NCBI GenBank assembly: GCA_026417735.1 | Contig: JAOACR010000018.1 | Span: forward strand, 62,001 to 126,000 | Length of the DNA: 64,000 nt | Reading direction: 5' to 3' | Source: Kiritimatiellia bacterium | GTDB taxonomy: Bacteria; Verrucomicrobiota; Kiritimatiellia; PWTM01 | Part shown: piece by piece, positions 1 to 8,546 of the stretch | Layout: every line of letters starts with the position of its first letter | Position numbering within the stretch: the first letter of the stretch is position 1 | Made by a program: the position numbers and the translations under genes | Notes under the pieces: generated by a model | The model's database searches: none | Seen by the model: only the letters and a program-made list of their open reading frames with translations | Told to the model about the DNA's origin: nothing

Positions 1-10
1 GAAGGGATCC

Positions 11-1099
11 TCACCGAGCCTGCCTCCCCGGCCGCAGATAGTGCATCACCATGCCGATGGCCATTAGCGCGGTGGCCAGATAGGGGGCCGGGCGGAAGCG
101 GTTTTCGCTCACCGCCAGCACCGAGATTTCCCGCCCGTTCGGCGTGTCCATGTACGATGATTGATAGAACGCAAACGGACCATGTAGCAAGGGGCGGTTC
201 ATCGAAATCACGACCTCCCGGGCGCGGTTGTCCTCCAAGAGCTCCACCCGGCTGCGGAAGCTGCGGGGGAGCCGGGTGTTGGGATGGAAGGCCTTTTCGA
301 AGTCGAGCAGTCGGATCGTGAAGGGCAGAGGATGGCGTGCGCGGCGGAGCTGGACGTAGACGGTCGCCGGTTCGGTGCCGGCTGGTGGCCCCAGCGCCAG
401 GGCTTCGCCCTCGCCCAGCAGCGCGATCCGCTGATCGGCGACGCGCAGAACGATGGCCGGCAGGGCGCGCCGCGGATCGGCGGGCACGGGCGCGGGCCGC
501 AGGTTCTCGGGGGCGGGGCGCGCGGGCAGGTGTGTGGTGTCCACGGAGCGCCAGGCCTGCTCGATCGCCACCGTGCCGAGGGCCGCGGGAAGCGCGATCA
601 CGAGATCCGGTCGCAGGCCGCGGAACGGATGTGCGGTGATTTGGCGGGAACCGTCGGGCAAGGGGCGGATCACAGCCAGTTCCCACTCTGTTTCCGATAC
701 CGAGACCGCGGTTTGTTCGCCCTCCGCGAGCACGACGACGGTCTCACGCGCGGACTGGCGGGTGAAAAACGCGCCGAGCATCATCAGCAATAGCCCCAGA
801 TGTGTCAGCCAGAGCCCGGCGCCGCGGCGCCGCAATCGCACGGCCATCGAGGCCAGCAAATGGATCGTCAGCAGTGCACACGATCCCATCATGCCCGGCA
901 GCGGCAGGCCAAACGGACCGCGGAACACCCACGAGTGGAAAAAGCGCTGAGTTGCGCCGTGGAGGCCGACCGCCGGGTTCGCCTGCGCGAGGGTGCCCCA
1001 CACGGTTAGCGCGGCCAACCAGAGGAGGCCCGCAACGGTGATGCGCGGGTCGGCGAGGCGGCGGAGCCACGGAGGGGTGTCGCGGCTGTATTCACCCAT
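11..1099 (-). CDS. resB: ResB-type cytochrome c biogenesis protein
   Basis: ResB (Ccs1) is half of the system II heme-delivery complex that, with CcsA/ResC, ligates heme to apocytochromes c outside the inner membrane. The 362-residue product has hydrophobic segments near residues 21-39, 70-88 and 96-113, a long extracytoplasmic domain, and a last membrane segment near 337-355, which is the usual four-helix ResB layout. The phrase FAFYQSSY in the late periplasmic part is typical of the family. The start is the ATG at 1099; no Shine-Dalgarno is visible before it. The ResC/CcsA partner would be expected just beyond base 1 but is outside the window. It would serve the CxxCH proteins at 5614-8523 and 59946-61625, both of which look exported. 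Confidence 0.85.
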   Translation of the reverse strand: MGEYSRDTPPWLRRLADPRITVAGLLWLAALTVWGTLAQANPAVGLHGATQRFFHSWVFRGPFGLPLPGMMGSCALLTIHLLASMAVRLRRRGAGLWLTHLGLLLMMLGAFFTRQSARETVVVLAEGEQTAVSVSETEWELAVIRPLPDGSRQITAHPFRGLRPDLVIALPAALGTVAIEQAWRSVDTTHLPARPAPENLRPAPVPADPRRALPAIVLRVADQRIALLGEGEALALGPPAGTEPATVYVQLRRARHPLPFTIRLLDFEKAFHPNTRLPRSFRSRVELLEDNRAREVVISMNRPLLHGPFAFYQSSYMDTPNGREISVLAVSENRFRPAPYLATALMAIGMVMHYLRPGRQAR

Positions 1100-1173
1100 A
1101 GTATGGGTCTACAGTACCGCACAAAACGGTCGTGAGCGAATTGGGGATCGGGGCTGACGGAAAGGCAGTGCGG

Positions 1174-4100
1174 ATGCGAGGCCGGGCGATGGGTTTGTGC
1201 CGGGTCGGGGCCGTGGGGCTGTGCGCGCTGGTGGCGGCGGCGGAGGGCGGGGGGCGCCCCTATGAGCTGGATTGGGCGGGCCGGACGAATGATTTCTGGC
1301 CACCACTGGAGGATTTTGAGGCGACCGGCCGCACTTGGCAGGTAGAATGCCGCGATGCGCTGGCGCGCTTCGAACGGGTGGAGGAACCCGGCTTGTGGGG
1401 GGCGCGGGTGGGGCGTTTGACCTACCGGGGCACCGGTCCGGGGGCGGAGGTGCGAGTGGTGGCCGATCCGCCGCTGGTGCTGACCGGCGGGTTCGACGCG
1501 GTGACGGTGTGGTGTTACGGCAACACATGGGGGTGGCGCCGCGATCCGACAACACCAAACGTTTCGATATTTGCGATGCTGCGGGATCTTGAGGGCCGCG
1601 CGCACGAGGTGCCGCTGGGGATCGTGAACTGGCAGGAGTGGCATCTGCTCCACCGGCGTTTGAATGCGGCTCAACTCAACGCGCTGCGAGACGGCGGCGT
1701 CATGCTCGGGCTGCGCATCGCGGGCGGCACCAACACGGCGGATCGCTGGTTGGCATTTGACCATCTGGGGGTGCATCGCGAGGCGTTTCCACCGCTCAAG
1801 TTCGCGACGCGGCCGGCTCGCAACCTTTCGCCATGGCCGGGCCAGAATCTCGGCTTGAACACGGGGCCAGGTCGGCTGCCCTTCCCGACCACGCCGACTA
1901 CGATTGCGCCGACGAATCTCACGCCGGAATTTTCGGTCCGGGTCGTGGCGGAGGATCGAACGGCCGTGTTCACGTATGAGGGTGCCGACGGTCGCCTGGT
2001 TTGGCGCGTGGAACCGGCGGAGGGCACATGGAGCGGCATCATCGCGACGTGGCAGGGGCGACGGGCGGACGGAGCGGCGGGCGATCCGGTGCGGGTGCGG
2101 CCGTGCGTGGGCGGCGGTGTTCGGCTGGTCTCGGCCTCCACCGCGGAGGTGCCCGACTCGGTGGTGTGGTTGAGCGGTGATCTGGCGGGTGGTGTGTGGA
2201 CGCAGCGGTGGCAGCTGTGCGGCCGGAGCCACACGCAGGAGGTGGTGTATGCGTTCACGCTGCTGGCGAAGTCGCTGGCCGTGGACGTGCTGGCGCCGGG
2301 GGGTGGCGTTGCGGAGGTCGTCGCGGGCGAGGTGGAGGGGCCTCCTGGAGCGCGTCTGGTGACGTTGCCGTACTACCCGGCTGCGGGCGGCCGGCCGGCG
2401 ATTGCGGTGTTCGGCCGAGCGGACGCGAGGGTGTTTGCGGCAGTTCACGTAGACTGGTACCGCTCAAACGCCAGTCAGATGTGGGCGCCCGCCCCGCCGG
2501 CAGAGAGCGATGGCCGCGCGCTGCATGGCGGCGTCCGCTACCGGCCGCGCACTGACGGGCGACGCAACGATGTGGTCGAGCGGTTTGTGCTGGCGGTCTC
2601 GCCGCAGTTCGAGGAGGTGTTGCCGACGATTCCCAATCCGCCGTCGCCATGGAAGGCGGTCACCGGTTCGCGGGTCTGGCGCGCGCACGGGGCCTCGGCG
2701 GACCGCTCGCGCGACCGGGCGTTCTGGGCACGGATGCACCGGTTGGGCATCACCGAGATGGTGGTGACGGATCATGAGACGATGTGGCGCGATGGCGGCG
2801 AAAGCTTCACGTTTCGGACGCGGACGGCGCCCGGCAAAGGGGGCGACGAGGCGCAAGCCGCCTACACCCGGTTTATGATTGATGAGCTCGGGTATCGGTA
2901 CGGTCCCTACAACAACTTCACCGACCTGGCGCCTGTGAACGAATATTTTTCGCCGGACATGGTCGCGCGGGGACCGGACCTTGACTGGCAAAGGGCGTGG
3001 TTCCGCTGTTACGCGCCGAAGCCCGCCCGCGCCGTCGAGTTCTGCGAGCGACTCGCGCCGGAAATTCAGCGGAAGTTCCGGTTCAACACAGCCTACTGCG
3101 ATGTGCACACCGCGGTGGCGCCGTGGGACCGCGTGGACTATGACGCCCGCGTGCCCGGCGCTGGCACGATGGCGGCGACGTTCTACGCCTATGGCGAGAT
3201 CATGTTGCAGCAGAAAGCCGCGTGGAACGGTCCGGTGTATTCAGAAGGCGGTTATCATGCCTTCTACGCCGGCCTCACCGACGGCAACTACGCGCAGGAC
3301 CAGCACTACCGGCCGGCCGAAAACCCCTGGTTGGTGGACTTCGATCTGCGGCGGATTCACCCGCTCCAATGCGACTTTGGGATGGGCAATCCGGAGATGT
3401 TTTACGCGCAGCGCGGCGCCCGCACGCGGGAGGACCCAGCGTGGTTGGACCGTTTCCTTGCCGCGACGGTTGCGTTCGGCCACTCCGGTTTTCTCGTTAC
3501 AGAGGGCGGGGAGCGCGCAGCGTTGCGCAGCTACTGCATGACGCTGCCGCTGCACCGGCGCTACTGCACCGCCGACGCGGTGGATATCTTGTACGCGGAT
3601 GCCGCTGGCCGTTTTGAACCGACCTCGCGGGCGATCGCATCGGGCGGATATCGGCGTTCTCAAGTGGCGGTGCGCTATTCAGACGGCACTTGCGTGGTGG
3701 TCAACGGCCACCGGTCGGAACGTCTCCGCGGCGTGGTGTTCGGCCGACAGGTGGATCTGCCGCCGAACGGGTGGGTGGGGTGGACTGAAGATGGATCGGT
3801 GGAAGTATTTGCCGGCGAACAGCGGGGAGTCCGGTGTGACTACGCCGCCGATCCGGACTTGCTCTACCTCGATGGCCGCGGTGGTTTCGTGCGCTTTCCG
3901 CGAGTAGCCGGCACCGGTCCGGCGCTGTGTCGGCGAGTGGGCGAGGGCGAATGGGAGGCGGTGATGCCATTCGGCGGCGAGGCAGGTTTCGCGGTTTCCG
4001 CAACGCGGGCGGTGGCTCTCGACGCAGAGCGCCGGCCTCTGGGACCGGCGGAGGTGCGACGAGCACGGGGCCTGGCCTGGATCGTCCCGGTCGCCGGAGC

Positions 4101-5559
4101 AGTAAGCTATCGCCTCGAGCACGACCCGGGGGAGTCCCCGGAGGTGGAGGAGCCGTCGGCGGATCGCACCGAGGTCGTTCCGGGCGAACGGGTGCGCGCC
4201 CGTTGCGGTGGTCGGGACCTCGAGATCGCGATTCCATCGGATGCGGCGCCCGGCGCTCATCTGTGGTATCCCGTGGACCGTGGGTGGCTTGAGTTTCTGG
4301 TGGTGGCACCGTTCGAGTTGGCCGTGCGCCTGGAGGATGCCCGCACGCTGCTGGTTCAGGTCGCATACCAGGGGCCGGGGGCGATCGATGCGGTGCTCGG
4401 GCTCGGCGAGGAACACCGCAGGCTTCGGCTGAGGCCGGAGCATACCGGCGAGGCCCGATTCGATCTCGGCGAGCCTCGGCAACAGGGGTGGAAAGCCGTG
4501 CCGATCGAGATCGCGAGCGGTGCGTGGCGGTTCCGGACGAACGCGGTCTGGATCGCGGAGCGCGTTCATCGGCGCCTTGCGGCACTGCCACCGCGAATGA
4601 CCACAGCGATGCGGCTGCGTGGACGGCCGGAAATGGCCGTGGAGATGGACAGCGGCGCGCGGGCGGAATGGGCGGAGGAGTTGAGCTGTGGCGGCCAGGT
4701 GTTGGACGGCCTGTTCATGCATCCACCCTATCGTGGCGGGGTTGGTGCGGTGGTCGCGCGGTTCGCTCCGATCGAGCTGCCGGTGCGGCCGGCGGCATCG
4801 CTGCGCGGCCTGGTCGGCAAGCGCGATGGCAGCGATCCCGGTGACGGGATACTGTTTCGAGTTGAAGTCGAGAACGAAGATGGCAGCCCGAGCGGCGTTG
4901 CGGAACTGTGGGTTGACCGCCACGAGTGGCGCTCGTTCGAGGCCGACCTCTCGGGCTGGGCGGGACGGCGGGTGAGGTTGAATCTGGTCGCCGATGTGGG
5001 GCCTCGCGACAACTCGGCGGGGGACTGGGCCTGCTGGGCGGATCTACGGATCGAGACTCGCGAGCCGGAGCTCGTCCGCCGGCTGGCGACGCGACCGGAC
5101 CAGATGGAGCGGGAACCAGCGACGCCTCTCGGGAAGCCGGTGGCGTTATTGCGGACCGCCGCGGCCGGGTGGCTGGTGTATGAGGGCAAAGGCTTCGAGG
5201 GAACGGGGCGCTACGAGAGCCGCGCGGAGCTGAACGGCGTGGATCTGGGGCCGATGCGCCCTGCGCATGGCAACGAACTGGCGGGGAGCTTTTCAGCGCC
5301 AGTGCGGCTACCGCTACCGCCAGCCGCGATCGCGACCCTCGGCGTGCGCAATCGGCTGCGTGTGTGGAGTCCCGGCGGTGATTGGTTCAGCCTGCGGCGT
5401 TTCCGGATCGAGCTCGAGTGGTCTGACGGGTCGCGCGCGGCCTCTGACACCGCGGCGGCGACATGGTCGCAGCCTCCGGAGTGGCCCCACGCCGAGGGCC
5501 TACGTGTGCCGGCCGGTCGAGCGATTGAGCTCGATCTGTGGTTCGATGCAGTAGAATGA
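1174..5559 (+). CDS. Large secreted TIM-barrel glycoside-hydrolase-like protein, family not recognised
   Basis: I do not recognise the family with certainty. The product is about 1461 residues and starts with a clear signal peptide (MRGRAMGLCRVGAVGLCALV), for which I prefer the ATG at 1174, preceded by GGAAAGG, over the GTG at 1132. After an N-terminal beta-rich region, a central part (about residues 500-750) resembles a TIM-barrel hydrolase: acidic or aromatic strand ends include VTDHETMW near 532, NTAYCDVHT near 638, YSEGGYH near 689 and FGMGNPEMFY near 733. The C-terminal third is beta-rich and contains a jelly-roll-like, possibly carbohydrate-binding segment. It opens a block of secreted glycan-processing genes, so a role in polysaccharide breakdown is likely but inferred. 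Substrate and catalytic residues are unknown. Confidence 0.75.
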   Translation: MRGRAMGLCRVGAVGLCALVAAAEGGGRPYELDWAGRTNDFWPPLEDFEATGRTWQVECRDALARFERVEEPGLWGARVGRLTYRGTGPGAEVRVVADPPLVLTGGFDAVTVWCYGNTWGWRRDPTTPNVSIFAMLRDLEGRAHEVPLGIVNWQEWHLLHRRLNAAQLNALRDGGVMLGLRIAGGTNTADRWLAFDHLGVHREAFPPLKFATRPARNLSPWPGQNLGLNTGPGRLPFPTTPTTIAPTNLTPEFSVRVVAEDRTAVFTYEGADGRLVWRVEPAEGTWSGIIATWQGRRADGAAGDPVRVRPCVGGGVRLVSASTAEVPDSVVWLSGDLAGGVWTQRWQLCGRSHTQEVVYAFTLLAKSLAVDVLAPGGGVAEVVAGEVEGPPGARLVTLPYYPAAGGRPAIAVFGRADARVFAAVHVDWYRSNASQMWAPAPPAESDGRALHGGVRYRPRTDGRRNDVVERFVLAVSPQFEEVLPTIPNPPSPWKAVTGSRVWRAHGASADRSRDRAFWARMHRLGITEMVVTDHETMWRDGGESFTFRTRTAPGKGGDEAQAAYTRFMIDELGYRYGPYNNFTDLAPVNEYFSPDMVARGPDLDWQRAWFRCYAPKPARAVEFCERLAPEIQRKFRFNTAYCDVHTAVAPWDRVDYDARVPGAGTMAATFYAYGEIMLQQKAAWNGPVYSEGGYHAFYAGLTDGNYAQDQHYRPAENPWLVDFDLRRIHPLQCDFGMGNPEMFYAQRGARTREDPAWLDRFLAATVAFGHSGFLVTEGGERAALRSYCMTLPLHRRYCTADAVDILYADAAGRFEPTSRAIASGGYRRSQVAVRYSDGTCVVVNGHRSERLRGVVFGRQVDLPPNGWVGWTEDGSVEVFAGEQRGVRCDYAADPDLLYLDGRGGFVRFPRVAGTGPALCRRVGEGEWEAVMPFGGEAGFAVSATRAVALDAERRPLGPAEVRRARGLAWIVPVAGAVSYRLEHDPGESPEVEEPSADRTEVVPGERVRARCGGRDLEIAIPSDAAPGAHLWYPVDRGWLEFLVVAPFELAVRLEDARTLLVQVAYQGPGAIDAVLGLGEEHRRLRLRPEHTGEARFDLGEPRQQGWKAVPIEIASGAWRFRTNAVWIAERVHRRLAALPPRMTTAMRLRGRPEMAVEMDSGARAEWAEELSCGGQVLDGLFMHPPYRGGVGAVVARFAPIELPVRPAASLRGLVGKRDGSDPGDGILFRVEVENEDGSPSGVAELWVDRHEWRSFEADLSGWAGRRVRLNLVADVGPRDNSAGDWACWADLRIETREPELVRRLATRPDQMEREPATPLGKPVALLRTAAAGWLVYEGKGFEGTGRYESRAELNGVDLGPMRPAHGNELAGSFSAPVRLPLPPAAIATLGVRNRLRVWSPGGDWFSLRRFRIELEWSDGSRAASDTAAATWSQPPEWPHAEGLRVPAGRAIELDLWFDAVE

Positions 5560-5577
5560 GCGAACGCCCGAAGTTGC

Positions 5578-5606
5578 TTGTTGGTTTTCGAATCGATTTC
5601 TAGACT
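5578..5606 (+). promoter_or_regulatory. Candidate sigma70 promoter, leaderless type
   Basis: TTGTTG (5578-5583), a 17-base spacer and TAGACT (5601-5606) lie in a locally AT-richer stretch. Only seven bases separate the -10 box from the ATG at 5614, so transcription would begin at or next to the start codon. Confidence 0.4.
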
Positions 5607-5613
5607 GCCGTTG

Positions 5614-8523
5614 ATGCGACGGAACCTGCGTGTGCTCGTGGCGGCCGTGTGGACCGCCGGCGCGGCGGCGAGGGAGCCTATCGTCACCGCATCCTCGACG
5701 TTCAACGCCGACTTCGCCCCCGAGCTTGCGGTGGACGGCCGGCCCGATACCCGCTGGGCGAGCGGGCCGCTGCGCGGGGCGCCGCAGTGGATCGCGGTGG
5801 ACTTCGGGGCGCCCACCGCGATTCGAAGTGTGCGGATTCGATGGGAAGCGGCCTTTGCGGTCGAGTACGCCCTGGAGGTCTCCGAGGAGGGGACGACCTG
5901 GCGGGAACTGGCGCGTCGGGCGGACGGCCAGGGAAAGACGGAAACGTTGAAGGCCCCCGTTGTCGTCACGGCGCGCCAGATGCGGGTGATCGCGCATCGG
6001 GCCGGGCCGCACCCACATGTTTCGATCTGGGAACTTGAGTTTCCGGATGGGGAGGGCGGCGCGCGGCTGGCGGCGGCGCGAGCGGAGCGCGAGCGGCGGC
6101 TGCGGGCGGAGGCGCTCGATCGGTGCCGAGCTGCGGGCATCCGCGAAGTGGTGTTCGCAGCGCGCGAGCGGGGACCCGACGGCCACTGGTACGCCAACTT
6201 TTCGTATTACGCGGAGAGCGAGCGGCGCGTCACCTATCGGAACCACGGACGGCTCGCGGCGCTGGACCTGGAGACGGGCCGAATCCGGATGATTCTGGAA
6301 GACCCGGAGGGGACGATTCGCGATCCGGCGGTGCACTATGACGGACGCACGATTGTGTTCTCCTGGCGGCGGGCGGGCACTTCGTCGTTCCACCTGTACG
6401 AGATTCAATCGGACGGCTCCGGGCTGCGACGGCTGACCGACGGCGGCGGACCGTATGATGACATTGAACCTTGCTGGTTGCCGGACGACCGGATCGTGTT
6501 CGTGTCCAGCCGCTGCCGGCGGTGGGTGAACTGCTGGCTCACGCAGGTGGCGATCTTGCACCGGTGCGAGCGCGACGGCAGCGGAGTGGTGCCGCTGTCC
6601 GCGAACATCGAGCACGACAACACGCCGTGGCCGCTCCCCGACGGACGGGTGATGTACATGCGCTGGGAATACATTGACCGGTCGCAGGTGCATTATCATC
6701 ACCTGTGGGCGATGAACCCTGACGGCACCGGCCAGCAGGTGGTGTTCGGCAACCTGCATCCCGGCGGGGTATACATTGACGCGCGGCCGATGCCCGATGG
6801 CCGCCGCATCGCGATGATTCTCTCACCGGGTCACGGTCAGGCGGAACACGCGGGTCATGTGGCGACGGTGGACCCCCGCGCAGGGCCGGACGACCTGCCG
6901 CGGCTGCGCACGTGGACCCGGGGCGCGGACTACCGCGATCCCTGGCCGGTGGATGACGGGTTGATGCTCGCCGCGCGGGGGCGGTTGCTGGTCGCCGTCT
7001 ATGCGGATGGTCAGACCGTGCCGCTGTACGAACTGGGACCCGAGTTCGGCCCGGCCTGGCTGCACGAGCCGCGCCCGCTCGCGCCGCGCACGCGCGAGCG
7101 ACGGGTCGCGGATCGGGCGGACTGGAGCGTGGCAACCGGCGAGTTTGTGCTGAGCGACGTCTACGAAGGCCGCAACATGGCGGGCGTGCAACGCGGCGAG
7201 ATCCGCGAGCTGCTGGTGCTCGAGAGCCTGCCGAAGCCGATCAACTACACCGGCGGCATGGAGCCTTTGAGCTACGGCGGCACCTTCACGCTCGAGCGGA
7301 TCGTTGGCACCGTGCCCGTCGAGGCGGACGGCTCGGCCCGGTTCGAGCTGCCGGCGTTGCGGTCGTACCTGTTTGTCGCGCTGGACGCGCAAGGGCGGTC
7401 GGTGAAGCGAATGCAGAGCTTTACGACGGTGATGCCGGGCGAGCGACTGGGCTGCGTGGGCTGTCACGAGCCGCGCACCCAGGCGGCACCGAACCGGGAG
7501 GGGCGCGCGATGCCGCTGGCGCTGACGAAGCCCGCGGCCCGGCCGCGGCCGGTCGAGGGAGTGCCGGAGGTGCCGGACTTTCCGCGTGACGTGCAGCCGA
7601 TTCTCGATGCGCTGTGCGTGAGCTGCCACGGCTACGAGGAGAGCACGGTGGGAGGGCCGCGGGCGGGCCGCCTCATTCTGACCGGAGACCGCGGCCCGAT
7701 GTACAGCCACGCGTACTACATGATCACCGTCGCGGGCCTCGTTGCGGACGGTCGCAACAATCCGCGCAGCAACTACCCGCCGCGCGCGCTCGGCTCGTCC
7801 GCCAGCCGTCTGCTCGCGAAGATGGATGGCTCACATCATGGCGTGCGCGCGACGCCCGCACAGGAGCGCATCGTCCGCATGTGGATCGAGTGCGGTGCTC
7901 CGTATCCCGGCACCTACGCGGCACTGGGAACCGGCATGATCGGCGGATACCACGAGAACCAGCCGGTGCACACGGATTGGGACTGGCCAACGACGAAGGC
8001 CGCCGCGAAGGTGATCGACCGCCGGTGCGCGGTGTGCCATGCGGAGCCGCACCGCTCGATTCCGCGCGCGCTTTCTGACGAGCGAGGTGTCTCGTTCTGG
8101 CGGCCCGACTGGAACGATCCGCGCCTGCTGACCAGTCGCCACATTGTGTTCAACCTTTCCCGGCCGGAGAAATCTTTGGTACTGCTGGCGCCTCTCGCAA
8201 AGGAGGCCGGCGGATGGGGGCTGTGCACGAACTCGGAGGGTCGCGCGGTGTTTGCATCGCGGGAGGACGCCGACTACCGCACCCTGCTGGCGATGGTGGA
8301 GGCAGGTCGCGCGGAGCTCGAGCGCATCGGGCGGTTCGACATGCCGCAGTTCCGGCCGCGTCCGGAATATCTGCGCGAAATGAAACGCTATGGTGTCTGG
8401 GACGGGAATCCGTCGGGCGCCGACCCGGTGAACCCATACGAACTGGATCGGCGCTACTGGGAGGCAGTCAGCTACCGTCCGCTGCCGGTCGCCGGGAGAG
8501 GCGCACGCGAGGATGGGCATTGA
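5614..8523 (+). CDS. HzsA-related protein: discoidin domain, beta-propeller and CxxCH heme motifs
   Basis: A 969-residue exported protein. The ATG at 5614 gives a signal peptide (MRRNLRVLVAAVWTAGAAA); the longer TTG frame from 5578 lacks one at its N-terminus. Domain order: F5/8 type C (discoidin) carbohydrate-binding domain about 20-145; TolB/WD-like propeller repeats about 190-470 (for example DGSGLRRLTDGG); then a region with three c-type heme motifs, CVGCH (614-618), CVSCH (668-672) and CAVCH (805-809). The arrangement matches proteins annotated as HzsA-related in Planctomycetes and Verrucomicrobia, named after the hydrazine synthase alpha subunit; no hydrazine chemistry is implied. It follows the TIM-barrel giant by 54 bases and precedes a peptidase. 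A redox or glycan-binding surface role is inferred. Confidence 0.8.
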   Translation: MRRNLRVLVAAVWTAGAAAREPIVTASSTFNADFAPELAVDGRPDTRWASGPLRGAPQWIAVDFGAPTAIRSVRIRWEAAFAVEYALEVSEEGTTWRELARRADGQGKTETLKAPVVVTARQMRVIAHRAGPHPHVSIWELEFPDGEGGARLAAARAERERRLRAEALDRCRAAGIREVVFAARERGPDGHWYANFSYYAESERRVTYRNHGRLAALDLETGRIRMILEDPEGTIRDPAVHYDGRTIVFSWRRAGTSSFHLYEIQSDGSGLRRLTDGGGPYDDIEPCWLPDDRIVFVSSRCRRWVNCWLTQVAILHRCERDGSGVVPLSANIEHDNTPWPLPDGRVMYMRWEYIDRSQVHYHHLWAMNPDGTGQQVVFGNLHPGGVYIDARPMPDGRRIAMILSPGHGQAEHAGHVATVDPRAGPDDLPRLRTWTRGADYRDPWPVDDGLMLAARGRLLVAVYADGQTVPLYELGPEFGPAWLHEPRPLAPRTRERRVADRADWSVATGEFVLSDVYEGRNMAGVQRGEIRELLVLESLPKPINYTGGMEPLSYGGTFTLERIVGTVPVEADGSARFELPALRSYLFVALDAQGRSVKRMQSFTTVMPGERLGCVGCHEPRTQAAPNREGRAMPLALTKPAARPRPVEGVPEVPDFPRDVQPILDALCVSCHGYEESTVGGPRAGRLILTGDRGPMYSHAYYMITVAGLVADGRNNPRSNYPPRALGSSASRLLAKMDGSHHGVRATPAQERIVRMWIECGAPYPGTYAALGTGMIGGYHENQPVHTDWDWPTTKAAAKVIDRRCAVCHAEPHRSIPRALSDERGVSFWRPDWNDPRLLTSRHIVFNLSRPEKSLVLLAPLAKEAGGWGLCTNSEGRAVFASREDADYRTLLAMVEAGRAELERIGRFDMPQFRPRPEYLREMKRYGVWDGNPSGADPVNPYELDRRYWEAVSYRPLPVAGRGAREDGH

Positions 8524-8546
8524 GCCGGGGTGGGCGCCGCTCAGAA

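Noticed and set aside
1006-2448. Long minus-strand open frame (480 codons)
   Set aside because: Overlaps both the ResB gene and the coding frame starting at 1174. Its product is Arg/Pro/His-rich without any domain, the usual shadow of high-GC coding DNA.
8214-8546. N-terminal extension of the S9 peptidase frame
   Set aside because: Overlaps the end of the HzsA-related gene and has no similarity to the family; the signal peptide begins at 8547.
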